In this document: positions 1-8,454 of the stretch, in pieces
Numbering within the stretch: the first letter of the stretch is position 1
Layout of the letters: every line of letters starts with the position of its first letter
Origin: Winogradskyella sp. MH6
GTDB taxonomy: Bacteria > Bacteroidota > Bacteroidia > Flavobacteriales > Flavobacteriaceae
Assembly (NCBI RefSeq): GCF_022810765.1
Contig: NZ_CP094494.1
Span: 2,542,001 to 2,606,000, forward strand
Direction: 5' to 3'
Length of the DNA: 64,000 nt
Notes under the pieces: model-generated
What the model saw: only the letters and a program-made list of their open reading frames with translations
Database searches by the model: none
Told to the model about the DNA's origin: nothing
Position numbers and translations under genes: made by a program

Positions 1-1
1 G

Positions 2-277
2 AGTAACTATTCAGACATAAAAAAGAATACAATTTATAAAGTATTACAAGAGCTGTTGATTAATATGAAGAAGCATAGTAAAGCGTCTTTAGTATTGATA
101 CTGTTCGAAAATGATGAGAAAAAATTAAGAATAAATTACTCAGATAATGGTGAAGGGGCTAACCTTATAAAGCATACAGGATTACATAATACGGAAAACC
201 GTATTCAATCTATTGGAGGGACTATTACTTTTGATACACAACCAGAAAAAGGGTTTAAAGTAAAAATTGTGATATGA
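2..277 (+). CDS. Sensor histidine kinase, C-terminal part (5' end outside window)
   Basis: The gene enters from the left edge in frame 2 and is open from the first codon; the visible 91 residues are the end of a HATPase_c domain. An N-box-like helix (YKVLQELLINMKKHS) is followed by the G1 box (DNGEG) and a G2-like stretch (GLHNTENRIQSIGG), the order found in HisKA_3/NarX-type kinases. The protein would autophosphorylate and pass the phosphate to the regulator encoded next. Its stop codon overlaps the regulator start (ATGA), so the two genes are translationally coupled. Sensor and dimerisation domains are not visible, so the stimulus is unknown. Confidence 0.85.
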   Translation, partial: SNYSDIKKNTIYKVLQELLINMKKHSKASLVLILFENDEKKLRINYSDNGEGANLIKHTGLHNTENRIQSIGGTITFDTQPEKGFKVKIVI

Positions 278-945
278 TGAAGTTTAAGAGGGTTCTTATT
301 AATGACGACCACGATGCTATTGTGGAGAGTGTGGCTCAGGTTTTAAAGTTTAATGGGATAACTGTAATAGATAAAACACAATATTGTGATGAGGCCTACT
401 TACAGCTAAAAAAAGCTGAATTAGAAGGAAATTCATATGATTTATTAATAACGGATTTGTCCTTTAAAGGAGATCATAGAAGCGTAAAACTTAGGTCTGG
501 TGAAGATTTAATAGAAAAGGTGCGTGCTGAGAGTTCTGAGATTCCAATAATCGTGTATTCTATGAAAGATCAGCTTCAAAAAGTAAGAGGTTTAGTAAAG
601 AAACAAGGTATTAATGGCTATGTGTGCAAAGATCGTAATGGTTCCAAAGAATTGAACGAAGCTATAAAAGCGGTTTTAACTGGGGATTTGTTTTTGTCAC
701 CACAGGTGAGTAAGGCACTACAGCCAAAATCTAAAATGGAAATAGACGATTTTGACATTCAATTGATCAATCTGCTTTCAAAAGGATTATCGCAAGAAGA
801 TATAAGTGATGACTTAAAGTCTAAAAGTATTTCACCAAACAGTATAAGTACAATTGAAAAACGGCTCAACAAATTAAAGATTCAATTTAGAGCCAATAAT
901 ACCATACATTTAGTAGCTATTACAAAAGATTTGGGACTAATTTAG
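274..945 (+). CDS. NarL/LuxR-like response regulator
   Basis: The N-terminal receiver domain has the acidic pair DD at residues 11-12, the likely phospho-acceptor Asp61 in YDLLITDL, a Ser after the fourth strand (IIVYS) and the conserved Lys in YVCKD. The last 60 residues (LSKGLSQEDIS...SISTIEKRLNKLKIQF) look like a divergent LuxR/GerE helix-turn-helix. The start ATG overlaps the kinase stop codon; a second ATG follows at once. Only 5 bp after its stop lies the first of four identical-architecture inverted repeats in the next 8 kb, so this protein is the obvious candidate to bind them. That link is inference. Confidence 0.9.
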   Translation: MMKFKRVLINDDHDAIVESVAQVLKFNGITVIDKTQYCDEAYLQLKKAELEGNSYDLLITDLSFKGDHRSVKLRSGEDLIEKVRAESSEIPIIVYSMKDQLQKVRGLVKKQGINGYVCKDRNGSKELNEAIKAVLTGDLFLSPQVSKALQPKSKMEIDDFDIQLINLLSKGLSQEDISDDLKSKSISPNSISTIEKRLNKLKIQFRANNTIHLVAITKDLGLI

Positions 946-950
946 TCATC

Positions 951-995
951 TTACGGTTAACCGTAAATCAGTGTATAACCTCTCTCATATCTTTG
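951..995 (+). promoter_or_regulatory. Operator/promoter 1 (palindrome + TATCTTTG)
   Basis: A perfect 16-bp palindrome, TTACGGTTAACCGTAA at 951-966, is centred 29.5 bp upstream of a Bacteroidota -7 box, TATCTTTG at 988-995. No TTG is present at the expected -33 position. The palindrome would be centred near -42, the usual place for an activator that contacts RNA polymerase. Confidence 0.7.
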
Positions 996-1000
996 AAAGG

Positions 1001-1074
1001 ATTTTAATTAGTATTGTTGTTAATATTAATTCTTACGGGAATAAAAGGCGTGTAAATTTTACACGTCTTTTTTT
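1001..1074 (+). ncRNA. Candidate small RNA driven by promoter 1
   Basis: Transcription from the 988-995 box would start near 1001 and meet a hairpin with seven Ts ending at 1074, giving an RNA of about 75 nt. No ATG start lies in the interval. It contains another TTACGG half-site at 1033-1038. The boundaries are predicted from promoter and terminator only; no known RNA family is recognised. Confidence 0.4.
1044..1074 (+). terminator. Rho-independent terminator
   Basis: The arm AAAGGCGTGTA pairs with TACACGTCTTT (one G-U pair) and is followed by a run of seven Ts. It ends the short transcript from promoter 1 and shields the next promoter from read-through. Confidence 0.75.
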
Positions 1075-1092
1075 GTGTTTTATATCTGTGTT

Positions 1093-1136
1093 TACGGTTA
1101 ACCGTATTAAAAAAATAGTCATAGACTTTAAGTTTG
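1093..1136 (+). promoter_or_regulatory. Operator/promoter 2 (palindrome + TAAGTTTG)
   Basis: The 14-bp perfect palindrome TACGGTTAACCGTA (1093-1106) is centred 29.5 bp before the -7 box TAAGTTTG (1129-1136). It has the same motif and spacing as the other three sites. The -33 position reads TTA rather than TTG. It serves the secreted-protein gene starting at 1167. Confidence 0.7.
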
Positions 1137-1166
1137 GAGTTATTAATTCCAACTAAATATTTAAAC

Positions 1167-1898
1167 ATGAAAAAAGTAATACTAATTACATTATTAAGCC
1201 TACTAATGATTCCTTCAAATATATTGGCTCAGGATAAAGGAGATGTGGCTTTAGGAATAGCAGGTGGATTACTTGCTATAGGATCAGGCATAGCGGCTGT
1301 AGAGCAAATGAAAGAAAGTGCAGAACTAACAGCTACGCAATGGGTATTGTCAAATTTGCCTGAAAAAACTAGTTTCTCACTTAAAACGTTAGATTTTGAT
1401 GGGAAGAAGCTAAAAGATATGTCTTCAGTTTCAGTTATTTCGTTTAAAATACAAGAATTTACTCCAGGTGACAAACCTGAACTTAACGGTAAAAAAGAGG
1501 TACTCTTAGCCTTTACGAGTCAAGGTTGGATAAATGAATATGGAATCAATTTTGATAAAATAAAATGGTTCCTGATCGATGCGGACGAATGGATGAACAT
1601 GATGGTAGCATACGTAAAAGTGGCTTCTGATGAAAAAGATGAAGCTTCATTGGAGAAGACGTTAGAAGAAGGACGTGTAGTAAATAAAGGTGTGAAAATA
1701 AAAAGTAAACTAACTATACCCTTTTATAAATTGGAAGGAGACATGTATGTAGTTACTGATTATTCTGAAGATATGAAGCTGTTATACAATGAAAGGTCTT
1801 TAGGGATCTTTCTTAAGGATACAAAAGACTTAGTACAAATGGGAAGAGGAGATTTAATCAAGATTCACGAATTTTTCTTTGATGAAGAGGATGATTAG
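1167..1898 (+). CDS. Secreted protein of unknown function
   Basis: This is a 243-residue protein with a signal peptide (MKKVILITLLSLLMIPSNILA, cleavage likely before QDK). A Gly/Ala-rich hydrophobic stretch at about residues 27-45 could insert in a membrane. The rest is mixed alpha/beta with an acidic C-terminus (FDEEDD). I do not recognise the family. The ATG at 1167 is chosen because an upstream TTG at 1134 lies inside the -7 box of its promoter. The gene stands alone between promoter 2 and a terminator, and shares its operator motif with the next operon, so it probably works in the same response. Confidence 0.8.
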   Translation: MKKVILITLLSLLMIPSNILAQDKGDVALGIAGGLLAIGSGIAAVEQMKESAELTATQWVLSNLPEKTSFSLKTLDFDGKKLKDMSSVSVISFKIQEFTPGDKPELNGKKEVLLAFTSQGWINEYGINFDKIKWFLIDADEWMNMMVAYVKVASDEKDEASLEKTLEEGRVVNKGVKIKSKLTIPFYKLEGDMYVVTDYSEDMKLLYNERSLGIFLKDTKDLVQMGRGDLIKIHEFFFDEEDD

Positions 1899-1921
1899 CT
1901 ATTAGGCCTTATATCAATCTG

Positions 1922-1949
1922 AAAACGTTTTTATTTAAGGGCGTTTTTT
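1922..1949 (+). terminator. Probable terminator
   Basis: AAAACG at 1922-1927 pairs with CGTTTT from 1942, with a long A/T-rich loop and a run of six Ts. It sits 24 bp after the stop of the secreted-protein gene and just before operator 3. The stem is short, so this is a moderate call. Confidence 0.5.
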
Positions 1950-1951
1950 CA

Positions 1952-1997
1952 TTTACGGAAAACCGTAAAGATTATTTAAATAATTGATTTAGTTTCG
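1952..1997 (+). promoter_or_regulatory. Operator/promoter 3 (inverted repeat + TAGTTTCG)
   Basis: TTTACGG-AAAA-CCGTAAA (1952-1969) is centred 29.5 bp before TAGTTTCG (1990-1997), one mismatch from TAnnTTTG. There is no TTG -33 box. It lies 41 bp upstream of the first gene of the DUF4407/thermonuclease operon, which has no other visible promoter of its own. Confidence 0.65.
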
Positions 1998-2037
1998 GTT
2001 ATGTTTTTTTGTACATTTATACATCAACCAAAAAAAA

Positions 2038-2526
2038 ATGATTAAAAGAATTAAACATTTCTTTTATTGTCGTTTAGAAAATCACCAAATTCTTGGATTA
2101 AAGAATAATGATAATCAGCTCTACTCGGTGATTATTGATTATAAAAATTGTTTTAAACTGTATATAAATGATGTTGTTGTTACTAAAAAAAGATTCCATT
2201 TAGTTAGCACTTATCAAAATTCAGATGTTATAAAAATAAAATTAGTTGGTTTATTCAATAATGTAACTCAACATCTAAAAGTTAACATTAATAGTTTATT
2301 GGTAGATATAAAAACCATTGAAAATTCAGATAAGAAACTCCTTAATAATTTTCCATTTAAGAAATGGAAGACTAATGAAGTAGTAAATAATATCACATCT
2401 ATAGAAGCAAAGGAAAACTACAGCCTAGATTCAAAAAACCACCAACTACTAAAATCTGTTAAAACAAATTTAATTGAAATAAACAAAGACTATAATCTAA
2501 CCAAAATAATCAATCAACATGAATAA
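2038..2526 (+). CDS. Hypothetical protein, first gene of the DUF4407 operon
   Basis: This is a 162-residue, Lys/Asn-rich, soluble-looking protein with no signal peptide or membrane segment. The first 105 residues are strand-rich with alternating hydrophobic positions (YSVIIDYKNCFKLYINDVVV); the C-terminal third is polar and probably disordered. No family is recognised. It is the first gene after operator 3, and its last 8 bp overlap the start of the next gene, so it is co-translated with the DUF4407 protein. Confidence 0.7.
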   Translation: MIKRIKHFFYCRLENHQILGLKNNDNQLYSVIIDYKNCFKLYINDVVVTKKRFHLVSTYQNSDVIKIKLVGLFNNVTQHLKVNINSLLVDIKTIENSDKKLLNNFPFKKWKTNEVVNNITSIEAKENYSLDSKNHQLLKSVKTNLIEINKDYNLTKIINQHE

Positions 2527-3796
2527 ATTAGTTTATCAACCTCCAAAACCTTCTAGAATAATGAGATGGTTTTGGAAAGCAGCAGGTGGTGATGCTTACA
2601 TTCTTAGTAAATCAACATATAGTGATCAAATAAAATATTTCTGTTTAGGCGGAATTGTCATTGCTACAGCAATCATGGCAGGTATGTCTGGTGGATATGC
2701 ATTTTATACAATATTTAAACCTAAGGCGTCTGATGTTACAGAGTTATGGGAAATGAGTGGTGGTGAAAGTGCAATTAACACCTTGTCTGGTTATACTGAG
2801 ACTACGGATTTAGGAACTACAATTACAGCAATTTTATTTGGGCTTATTTGGGGTTTGATTATTTATAATATCGATAGATTTATTATAACAAGTACTGGAA
2901 AAGGTGATGGTACTGAAGCGATTACATGGGGTGAGCTTAAAAATGCCTTACCAAGAATTATTATGGGTTGTATTATTGCGATATCGATATCTAAACCTTT
3001 AGAAATAAGAATTTTGAAAGGAGAAATTGATGCTAAACTACAAGTTAAACAAGAATTGCTAAAAGAAGATGCTATTAAGAATATTGAAGATAAATATACA
3101 AATAGAATAATAGAGAAAAACTCAAAGATTGCAGAATATCAAAGCGAAATTGATAAATCTGAACAAGCATATACTGAAGCTGTTAAGGCATTTAATGAAG
3201 AGTTGGCAGAGAAGCCTAATGGAAGCTCATCTGGGTATGGTCCTGATGCTAAGAGAAAAGAAATAATTATGGAAGATCGTAAAAGCGATAGAGATGCAAT
3301 GAGGGCAAAAATGGATCCATTGATTTCAGATTTAAATAAAGAAATTAAAGATTATATTAAAGATAAAAATGAGGAAATTGATCGAATAGACACAACGTTA
3401 TCAGGGCTTGATGGTTTAGCAGAAAGAATTACTATAGCTGAAGAGGAGTACCCTACTGTTTCTTGGTTTTTAACCTTATTGTTTTTAGCAATCGAGTTGA
3501 CTCCTATTTTTTTTAAGTTAATGCTTATAAAGTCTCCATATGATTATATGTCTGATCACTATAAAGCATTGGAGTTAGCGAATAATGGAGTCTATGTAGA
3601 AGAGGATTACTATGAGGATAAAAATGGTGTGCAGCGAGAATTGGTAAGGTTTTTAGAAGCAGAAAAGAAAATTCAAGAGAAAAAAGAATTTCATGATGCA
3701 CAAATGAGGATAACTAAATATGCAATCGAGAAGTTTGAGGAGAACGAAAAACAGAAAATAGATTCTAATCCAGAGGATTTTATTAAATATAGTTAG
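2519..3796 (+). CDS. DUF4407 family membrane protein
   Basis: The 425-residue protein has the DUF4407 layout: an N-terminal motif (WFWKAAGGDAYILSKS), membrane segments near residues 42-62, 95-115 and 142-158 ending in SISKPLEIRIL, then a charged coiled coil of about 150 residues and a last membrane segment near 312-334 (SWFLTLLFLAIELTPIFFKL). DUF4407 proteins are integral membrane proteins without an assigned function; the long coiled coil suggests assembly with partners. It overlaps the gene before it and is followed after 1 bp by a shorter relative, so the two may form a hetero-complex. Confidence 0.85.
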   Translation: MNKLVYQPPKPSRIMRWFWKAAGGDAYILSKSTYSDQIKYFCLGGIVIATAIMAGMSGGYAFYTIFKPKASDVTELWEMSGGESAINTLSGYTETTDLGTTITAILFGLIWGLIIYNIDRFIITSTGKGDGTEAITWGELKNALPRIIMGCIIAISISKPLEIRILKGEIDAKLQVKQELLKEDAIKNIEDKYTNRIIEKNSKIAEYQSEIDKSEQAYTEAVKAFNEELAEKPNGSSSGYGPDAKRKEIIMEDRKSDRDAMRAKMDPLISDLNKEIKDYIKDKNEEIDRIDTTLSGLDGLAERITIAEEEYPTVSWFLTLLFLAIELTPIFFKLMLIKSPYDYMSDHYKALELANNGVYVEEDYYEDKNGVQRELVRFLEAEKKIQEKKEFHDAQMRITKYAIEKFEENEKQKIDSNPEDFIKYS

Positions 3797-3797
3797 G

Positions 3798-4751
3798 TTG
3801 GCAAATAGGCATTTAGAAAATAATAAAACTTTATGGTGGTTTGCAGGAGAAGATCCTTATATACTTTCTTTTTGTTCTAAAAAGACAAAAAAGAAATTAG
3901 CTCTAAATGGTTTGGTTGTAATTATTATTATGACAATTTCTGCTATAAGTATTTCTTTTGGTATTTATGAAATATTAGAGTCATATTATATTGGGTTGAT
4001 AGTGGGGATTTATTCTGCCATTTTGATAATGTTTTTGTACATATTTATATTATATACATTAACAAAAGATGTTATTCCTCCTAAAGTCAAATCAAAGTAT
4101 GCATCTTATTCTTCTCGAGCCTTAAGAATTGGATTTTTGGTTTTTCTAGGAGTTTTAGTTTCTCAACCGATAGAATATGAATTATTCTCAAATATTGTAA
4201 ACGAAGAGTTAACCGAATATATAGCAACAGAAATAGAGAATAGAAATAATAAATTGAACAAAGAATATGCTTTAAAGTTGAATGAGTTAAGATCTTTAAA
4301 TATTGATGAAAGTACTTTGCAAACTGAAATATTAAGATTTAATAAAGAAAAAGAACTAAGACTGCATAATTTCATTGATTATCAAACTTCAAGAAATTTC
4401 TTTGTTCAGAAGTTAATTATAATGGATAGTAGTCCTAAAACCCGATTTATTTGGGTTTTTTCCTTAGTTTTTGTTATCATATTCATATTTCCAGTCTATC
4501 AAAAAGTTTATATAGATAAGTCAACTAATTATTATTTCTATAAAGAGAAAGTTCAGAGAAAGTTGATTTCGGATCATTATCAAAAGTTTGTTGTTACATA
4601 CGATGAGATTTTACGACAGGATTATTCTCAATTTGGATTAAAGTGGAAGTCTGACTACAAAGATCCTCCTTTTAATTCAGTTCCAATTGAAGATATTACC
4701 TATAACAGTGATAAAGAATTTAATGAATGGTTATTAGGTGAAAGTCATTGA
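3798..4751 (+). CDS. DUF4407-like membrane protein, paralogue of the gene before it
   Basis: The 317-residue protein repeats the plan of its neighbour: N-terminal WWFAGEDPYILSF (compare WKAAGGDAYILS), three membrane segments, the motif VSQPIEYELF (compare ISKPLEIRIL), a short coiled coil (residues 125-190) and a last membrane segment near 222-240. The coiled coil is much shorter than in the neighbour. The start is taken as TTG at 3798, 1 bp after the previous stop, because no in-frame ATG precedes the conserved motif. Tandem divergent copies in one operon suggest duplication and a two-subunit complex (inference). Confidence 0.75.
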   Translation: MANRHLENNKTLWWFAGEDPYILSFCSKKTKKKLALNGLVVIIIMTISAISISFGIYEILESYYIGLIVGIYSAILIMFLYIFILYTLTKDVIPPKVKSKYASYSSRALRIGFLVFLGVLVSQPIEYELFSNIVNEELTEYIATEIENRNNKLNKEYALKLNELRSLNIDESTLQTEILRFNKEKELRLHNFIDYQTSRNFFVQKLIIMDSSPKTRFIWVFSLVFVIIFIFPVYQKVYIDKSTNYYFYKEKVQRKLISDHYQKFVVTYDEILRQDYSQFGLKWKSDYKDPPFNSVPIEDITYNSDKEFNEWLLGESH

Positions 4752-6582
4752 GGTTAAAATAAATATTGAAGATTTCAACTATGTTGAAGGCGAGTTAGAG
4801 ATACAACTTGATGGTCAAAGTCTTTCGGAGAGCAAACATCAAGAGCTATATTCTATTGATACTATTTTAGCGGCCAAATTCATTGTTAGCGAAAAGTATA
4901 TTGCTCCAAATGTCCCAAAAGGTATTTCTAAAAGGCGATTATTTAAATTAAAACTCCCATTTTCTTTAAACACAATTGTAGATACAAGTAACGATACTAG
5001 AGGATTTAAAGTAAATTTTGATGAAGTTATTGTCGATGACAGGTATGTGGATGAGGAAAGCAACCTAAAGGTAAATAGATATAATACAGTAAAAGATGGC
5101 AATAGAATATTTTCAACAATAAGGGTTAATGCATACGGATTAAAGAAAAATCAAAGACAAGAAATAGAGCGTATTACGAAGTATGAACTGTTTCCTGAAG
5201 TAAGTGGTCCTGGTCAGATAAAAATTGAACCAAATAAAGATTACTATGATATAGGTGAGAAAGTGAAAATTACCGCAATTCCAGACTCTAATGCAAAGTT
5301 TTTGGGTTGGGATAAAGATTTTAAGTTAAATGCTAATAATAAAGTTGAGATTGAGGTAACAAAAGACTATGAATTTGTTGCAAATTTTTATGCTCCAGAG
5401 CACTTTGTTAGTAATACAACAGCCATTGGTAATTTTATTAATGATATTTCTTCAAAAAAGACATGGGGAAATATTCTCTCACCAGAAAAAAAAATCCCAA
5501 GTTACAAATCAAGTTACTCAGATGAAATTAAGGAAGATAAAGATTATGGTTATGGATGTTTTTCTGCAATAGGAGAAACGATCGCAACTTTTTTTATGGT
5601 AATCGGTTATTTGATATATGGGTTATTAATAGTATTCTTAATTGCAGGTCTTTTCAAGGTATTTGGTGTTGGTTTGTTATATTTTGTTCTGTTGTTTGCG
5701 GTATTATGGGGCTTAAATTTTTTGATCAAACAATTTCAACTATTAAGGGTACTGCGTTCAATATTTAATCTAGTAATATTATTTATTCTGGCATTTGGAT
5801 TATTTAACTTAATTACTAATCTAGATTTTTCAGTAAATGAGTCTTCGATAACTGAGACTAAACCAAAAACAGTTGAGCTTGATAAGGAAAATTATTCGAA
5901 AGATTATGTACATAACATTAATTGGGAAGATTTAAAAGGGCATAGATACAAAGCCCAACTTAGGGTGAATAGTGATTTTGTTAATTCAGCAACAAAATTA
6001 AAAAAGACGCTTCCGAATATTACATCTGAAGAAGGCTATAATAGCACTCTTACAAAGCTCTACAATGAATCTAAAGAAGGTTTGTATCATGTAGTAAAAG
6101 TATTAGATTCAATTAAAATTAATAATAATATATCGACTAATGATTTTCCTCAAACGGTTGTAAGTATGGTTCAGAGTATACCATATTATGCAATTTTAGA
6201 TTCAAGTTGTAGTCCCTATGATTATAGAGATGAATCAATTAGGGATTTATTAATGAATAACCCTTGTCAAGGGTATGTGAGATTTGGAATCAAATCACCT
6301 TCTGAGTTTTTAAAGGATCTTAAAGGTGATTGTGATTCGCGAACACTATTCATTTATGCTGTTTTGAAGTATTTCAATTATGATGTAGCTATTTTTGGTA
6401 GTAATGTTTATAAACACTCAGTATTAGGAATAACATCGAAAAGTAGTTCTAATGATTGGGTGTACAAAGAATATAACGGTAAAAAATATTATTTGTGGGA
6501 GACAACATCTAAAAGATTTAAAATGGGTGAATTACCTCAAGACATTAGTGATAGTAGATTTTGGGATTTAAATATAAATTAG
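4738..6582 (+). CDS. Membrane protein with InlB B-repeat-like and transglutaminase-like domains
   Basis: This is a 614-residue protein. Residues about 155-220 (GQIKIEPNKDYYDIGEKVKI...FLGWDKDF) match the divergent InlB B-repeat fold. Three membrane segments follow near 280-308, 312-334 and 340-362. The C-terminal domain carries a transglutaminase-like core: GDCDSRTLF (Cys near 531), KHSVLG (His near 559) and LWETT near 586, where an acidic residue replaces the usual Asp. This fold occurs in proteases, amidases and cross-linking enzymes; the substrate is unknown. The GTG start overlaps the previous gene by 14 bp, so translation is coupled. The order repeat-membrane-catalytic domain is unusual. 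Confidence 0.75.
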   Translation: MKVIEVKINIEDFNYVEGELEIQLDGQSLSESKHQELYSIDTILAAKFIVSEKYIAPNVPKGISKRRLFKLKLPFSLNTIVDTSNDTRGFKVNFDEVIVDDRYVDEESNLKVNRYNTVKDGNRIFSTIRVNAYGLKKNQRQEIERITKYELFPEVSGPGQIKIEPNKDYYDIGEKVKITAIPDSNAKFLGWDKDFKLNANNKVEIEVTKDYEFVANFYAPEHFVSNTTAIGNFINDISSKKTWGNILSPEKKIPSYKSSYSDEIKEDKDYGYGCFSAIGETIATFFMVIGYLIYGLLIVFLIAGLFKVFGVGLLYFVLLFAVLWGLNFLIKQFQLLRVLRSIFNLVILFILAFGLFNLITNLDFSVNESSITETKPKTVELDKENYSKDYVHNINWEDLKGHRYKAQLRVNSDFVNSATKLKKTLPNITSEEGYNSTLTKLYNESKEGLYHVVKVLDSIKINNNISTNDFPQTVVSMVQSIPYYAILDSSCSPYDYRDESIRDLLMNNPCQGYVRFGIKSPSEFLKDLKGDCDSRTLFIYAVLKYFNYDVAIFGSNVYKHSVLGITSKSSSNDWVYKEYNGKKYYLWETTSKRFKMGELPQDISDSRFWDLNIN

Positions 6583-6589
6583 TTAAAAA

Positions 6590-7054
6590 ATGGATAATCA
6601 AAAATTTTATGTGATTGGTATTGTTGTATTACTTTTTTATTTAATAACAGTTTTAATATTAAATAGAGTAATACTATATAAGGGTATAAAAGCTAAGGAA
6701 ATTGAGGATTCAGAAATCATAAAAAAAATACCTTATTTGATTTCTGTAAACTTAAGTATAGTAATTTCATATTTCTTTCTATTCGATTCATTAATGGATG
6801 CCTTGACATATCAATTTAAAGATGGTTTTGAGGTTTCTGGTTTATTTAGTTGGGCTACATTAATCTTAATTATTGGTGTAGTCATAATCTGTGTTGGTTA
6901 CCTATTAACTCTAGGAGTGACAAAACTAGGAATGAAAATCGTAAACCCTATCATGTTTTCTATCATATGGTTTGGTACTAATACAATTTTAATTATGCTC
7001 TTTAACTTTATATATATTCAAATAACAAAAAATGATGCGTTTACAATTTATTAG
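6590..7054 (+). CDS. Small four-helix membrane protein, unknown
   Basis: This is a 154-residue, strongly hydrophobic protein with four predicted membrane helices (about 5-25, 47-68, 80-105 and 115-148). It shows no catalytic or transport signature I recognise. DUF350-type proteins have a similar size and helix count, but I cannot assign it. It starts 7 bp after the transglutaminase-like gene and overlaps the following lipoprotein gene by 23 bp, so it belongs to the operon and probably acts at the inner membrane with the DUF4407 proteins. Confidence 0.7.
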   Translation: MDNQKFYVIGIVVLLFYLITVLILNRVILYKGIKAKEIEDSEIIKKIPYLISVNLSIVISYFFLFDSLMDALTYQFKDGFEVSGLFSWATLILIIGVVIICVGYLLTLGVTKLGMKIVNPIMFSIIWFGTNTILIMLFNFIYIQITKNDAFTIY

Positions 7055-7955
7055 TACAGTATTATGTTTATTGTTGTTTACATATTCATGTAAAAATGAA
7101 AATGGTTTAAGCAATTTTGACACAGAAGAATTATTAAAAAAGGAACAAGACTCTGTAGAAAAACTATTAAGTGTTTCTAGGGTTTTAATAGAAAAAGGAG
7201 AATACAATTCTGCAAAGAATAATTTAACGATTATAGTTAACAATTTTGGTACATATCAAGAGGTGATTGAAGCAAATCAATTACTTGAAAATCTCAATTT
7301 AAAACTTTTGGTCAAGCAGATTAATAAGACAAAAGATATCGATTCTATCAAGATATGGATAAAAAATATTGTAGATCCCGATATTAAGAATTTAGCAGAA
7401 GATAAGATTAGGGAAATTATAGTGACTTCAGAGGATGTTGATCAGTTGGAGGATTATTTGAGCTCTAATGGTTTTAAAGCACATCAAGATTTAGCAAATA
7501 ACCGATTAAATCAACTAAAAGAAGAAAATAAAGAGAAAGCTTACAAAAATGCTATTGCGGCAAATGATTCGAAAACATGGAAACGCTTTCTCGAAGAATA
7601 TCCTAATCATCCAAACAGAAAACAAATTGAAGATAAAATTATAGTATTAGAAGTTAATGAAATTTTTGATGGTGAATATGGTGAAATACCATCTTCGCAA
7701 TTGGTAGGGAATAAAAACTTCAAAGAATCTAATATTGAAATTAAAAATGATACACGTTACACTTTAACTTTACGTTATAGTGGTCCTGAAATAAGGAAGG
7801 TTGATATTAGTCCAACAGGATCTGTTAAATTAAAACTTAAAAGTGGTGAGTATAGAGTGACAGCTTCAGTAAGTGCTGCAGGAGTTCGGAATTTTGCAGG
7901 AAAGGAAAATTTGAATGGTGAATACACATCCACTTATTACATTACATCTGAATAG
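7032..7955 (+). CDS. Predicted lipoprotein with helical repeats
   Basis: The signal peptide ends in a lipobox (LFTYSC, lipidated Cys near residue 20). Residues 30-200 are helical and TPR-like (IEKGEYNSAKNNLTIIVNNF), and the last 80 residues form a strand-rich domain (YTLTLRYSGPEIRKVDIS...KLKSGEYRV). The protein would sit at a periplasm-facing or outer membrane as a scaffold. Two ATGs (7032 and 7035) are adjacent. It overlaps the upstream membrane gene and ends 1 bp before the thermonuclease gene. The function is not known. Confidence 0.75.
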   Translation: MMRLQFISTVLCLLLFTYSCKNENGLSNFDTEELLKKEQDSVEKLLSVSRVLIEKGEYNSAKNNLTIIVNNFGTYQEVIEANQLLENLNLKLLVKQINKTKDIDSIKIWIKNIVDPDIKNLAEDKIREIIVTSEDVDQLEDYLSSNGFKAHQDLANNRLNQLKEENKEKAYKNAIAANDSKTWKRFLEEYPNHPNRKQIEDKIIVLEVNEIFDGEYGEIPSSQLVGNKNFKESNIEIKNDTRYTLTLRYSGPEIRKVDISPTGSVKLKLKSGEYRVTASVSAAGVRNFAGKENLNGEYTSTYYITSE

Positions 7956-7956
7956 T

Positions 7957-8454
7957 ATGAGTAGAGTATTAAAACTATCCTTATTCTTGTTTTTGAGCAT
8001 TCACTTTCAAAATAGTCTTATTGCTCAAAACTATGTTGCCGGCAAAGTCGTAGCCATAACAGACGGTGACACATTTAAACTTTTAACTCAAGACTCTACA
8101 CTAATAAGGGTAAGAGTAGCTAATATTGACTGTCCAGAACGCAAACAACCATTTTCAAAAAGGGCAAAACAATTCACGTCAGATGCTATCTTTGAAAAGC
8201 AAGTTGAATTAAAAGTGATTAAAAAAGATCGTTATGGAAGGTCTATTGCCTATGTGTATTATGGTGGTAAAAATTTAAGTGAAGAATTACTCAAAGCCGG
8301 TTTAGCTTGGCATTTTGTGAAATACTCTGATGATGAGACTTTGCAGCCATTAGAAGATAAAGCTAAAAAAGATAAAATAGGTCTTTGGGTAGATCCAAAA
8401 GCAATAGCTCCGTGGGAATGGAGAAGTTCCAAAAAGAAAAAGAAAAAAGAATGA
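7957..8454 (+). CDS. Secreted staphylococcal-nuclease-like thermonuclease
   Basis: This is a 165-residue protein with a signal peptide (ends NSLIAQ) and a complete SNase domain: DGDTFKLL, RVRVANIDCPE and DRYGRSIAYVY carry the equivalents of the Ca2+-binding Asp residues, Arg35, Glu43 and Arg87 of the Staphylococcus enzyme. It should cut DNA or RNA in the periplasm or outside the cell. The ATG at 7957 is preferred over an in-frame GTG at 7915 because the signal peptide begins there and the previous gene stops at 7955. The C-terminus is Lys-rich and overlaps the next gene. Confidence 0.9.
   Translation: MSRVLKLSLFLFLSIHFQNSLIAQNYVAGKVVAITDGDTFKLLTQDSTLIRVRVANIDCPERKQPFSKRAKQFTSDAIFEKQVELKVIKKDRYGRSIAYVYYGGKNLSEELLKAGLAWHFVKYSDDETLQPLEDKAKKDKIGLWVDPKAIAPWEWRSSKKKKKKE

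Noticed and set aside
971..1156. A 61-codon frame between the regulator and the secreted-protein gene
   Set aside because: It runs through a -7 box, a terminator hairpin and the second operator, and its text has no protein-like pattern.
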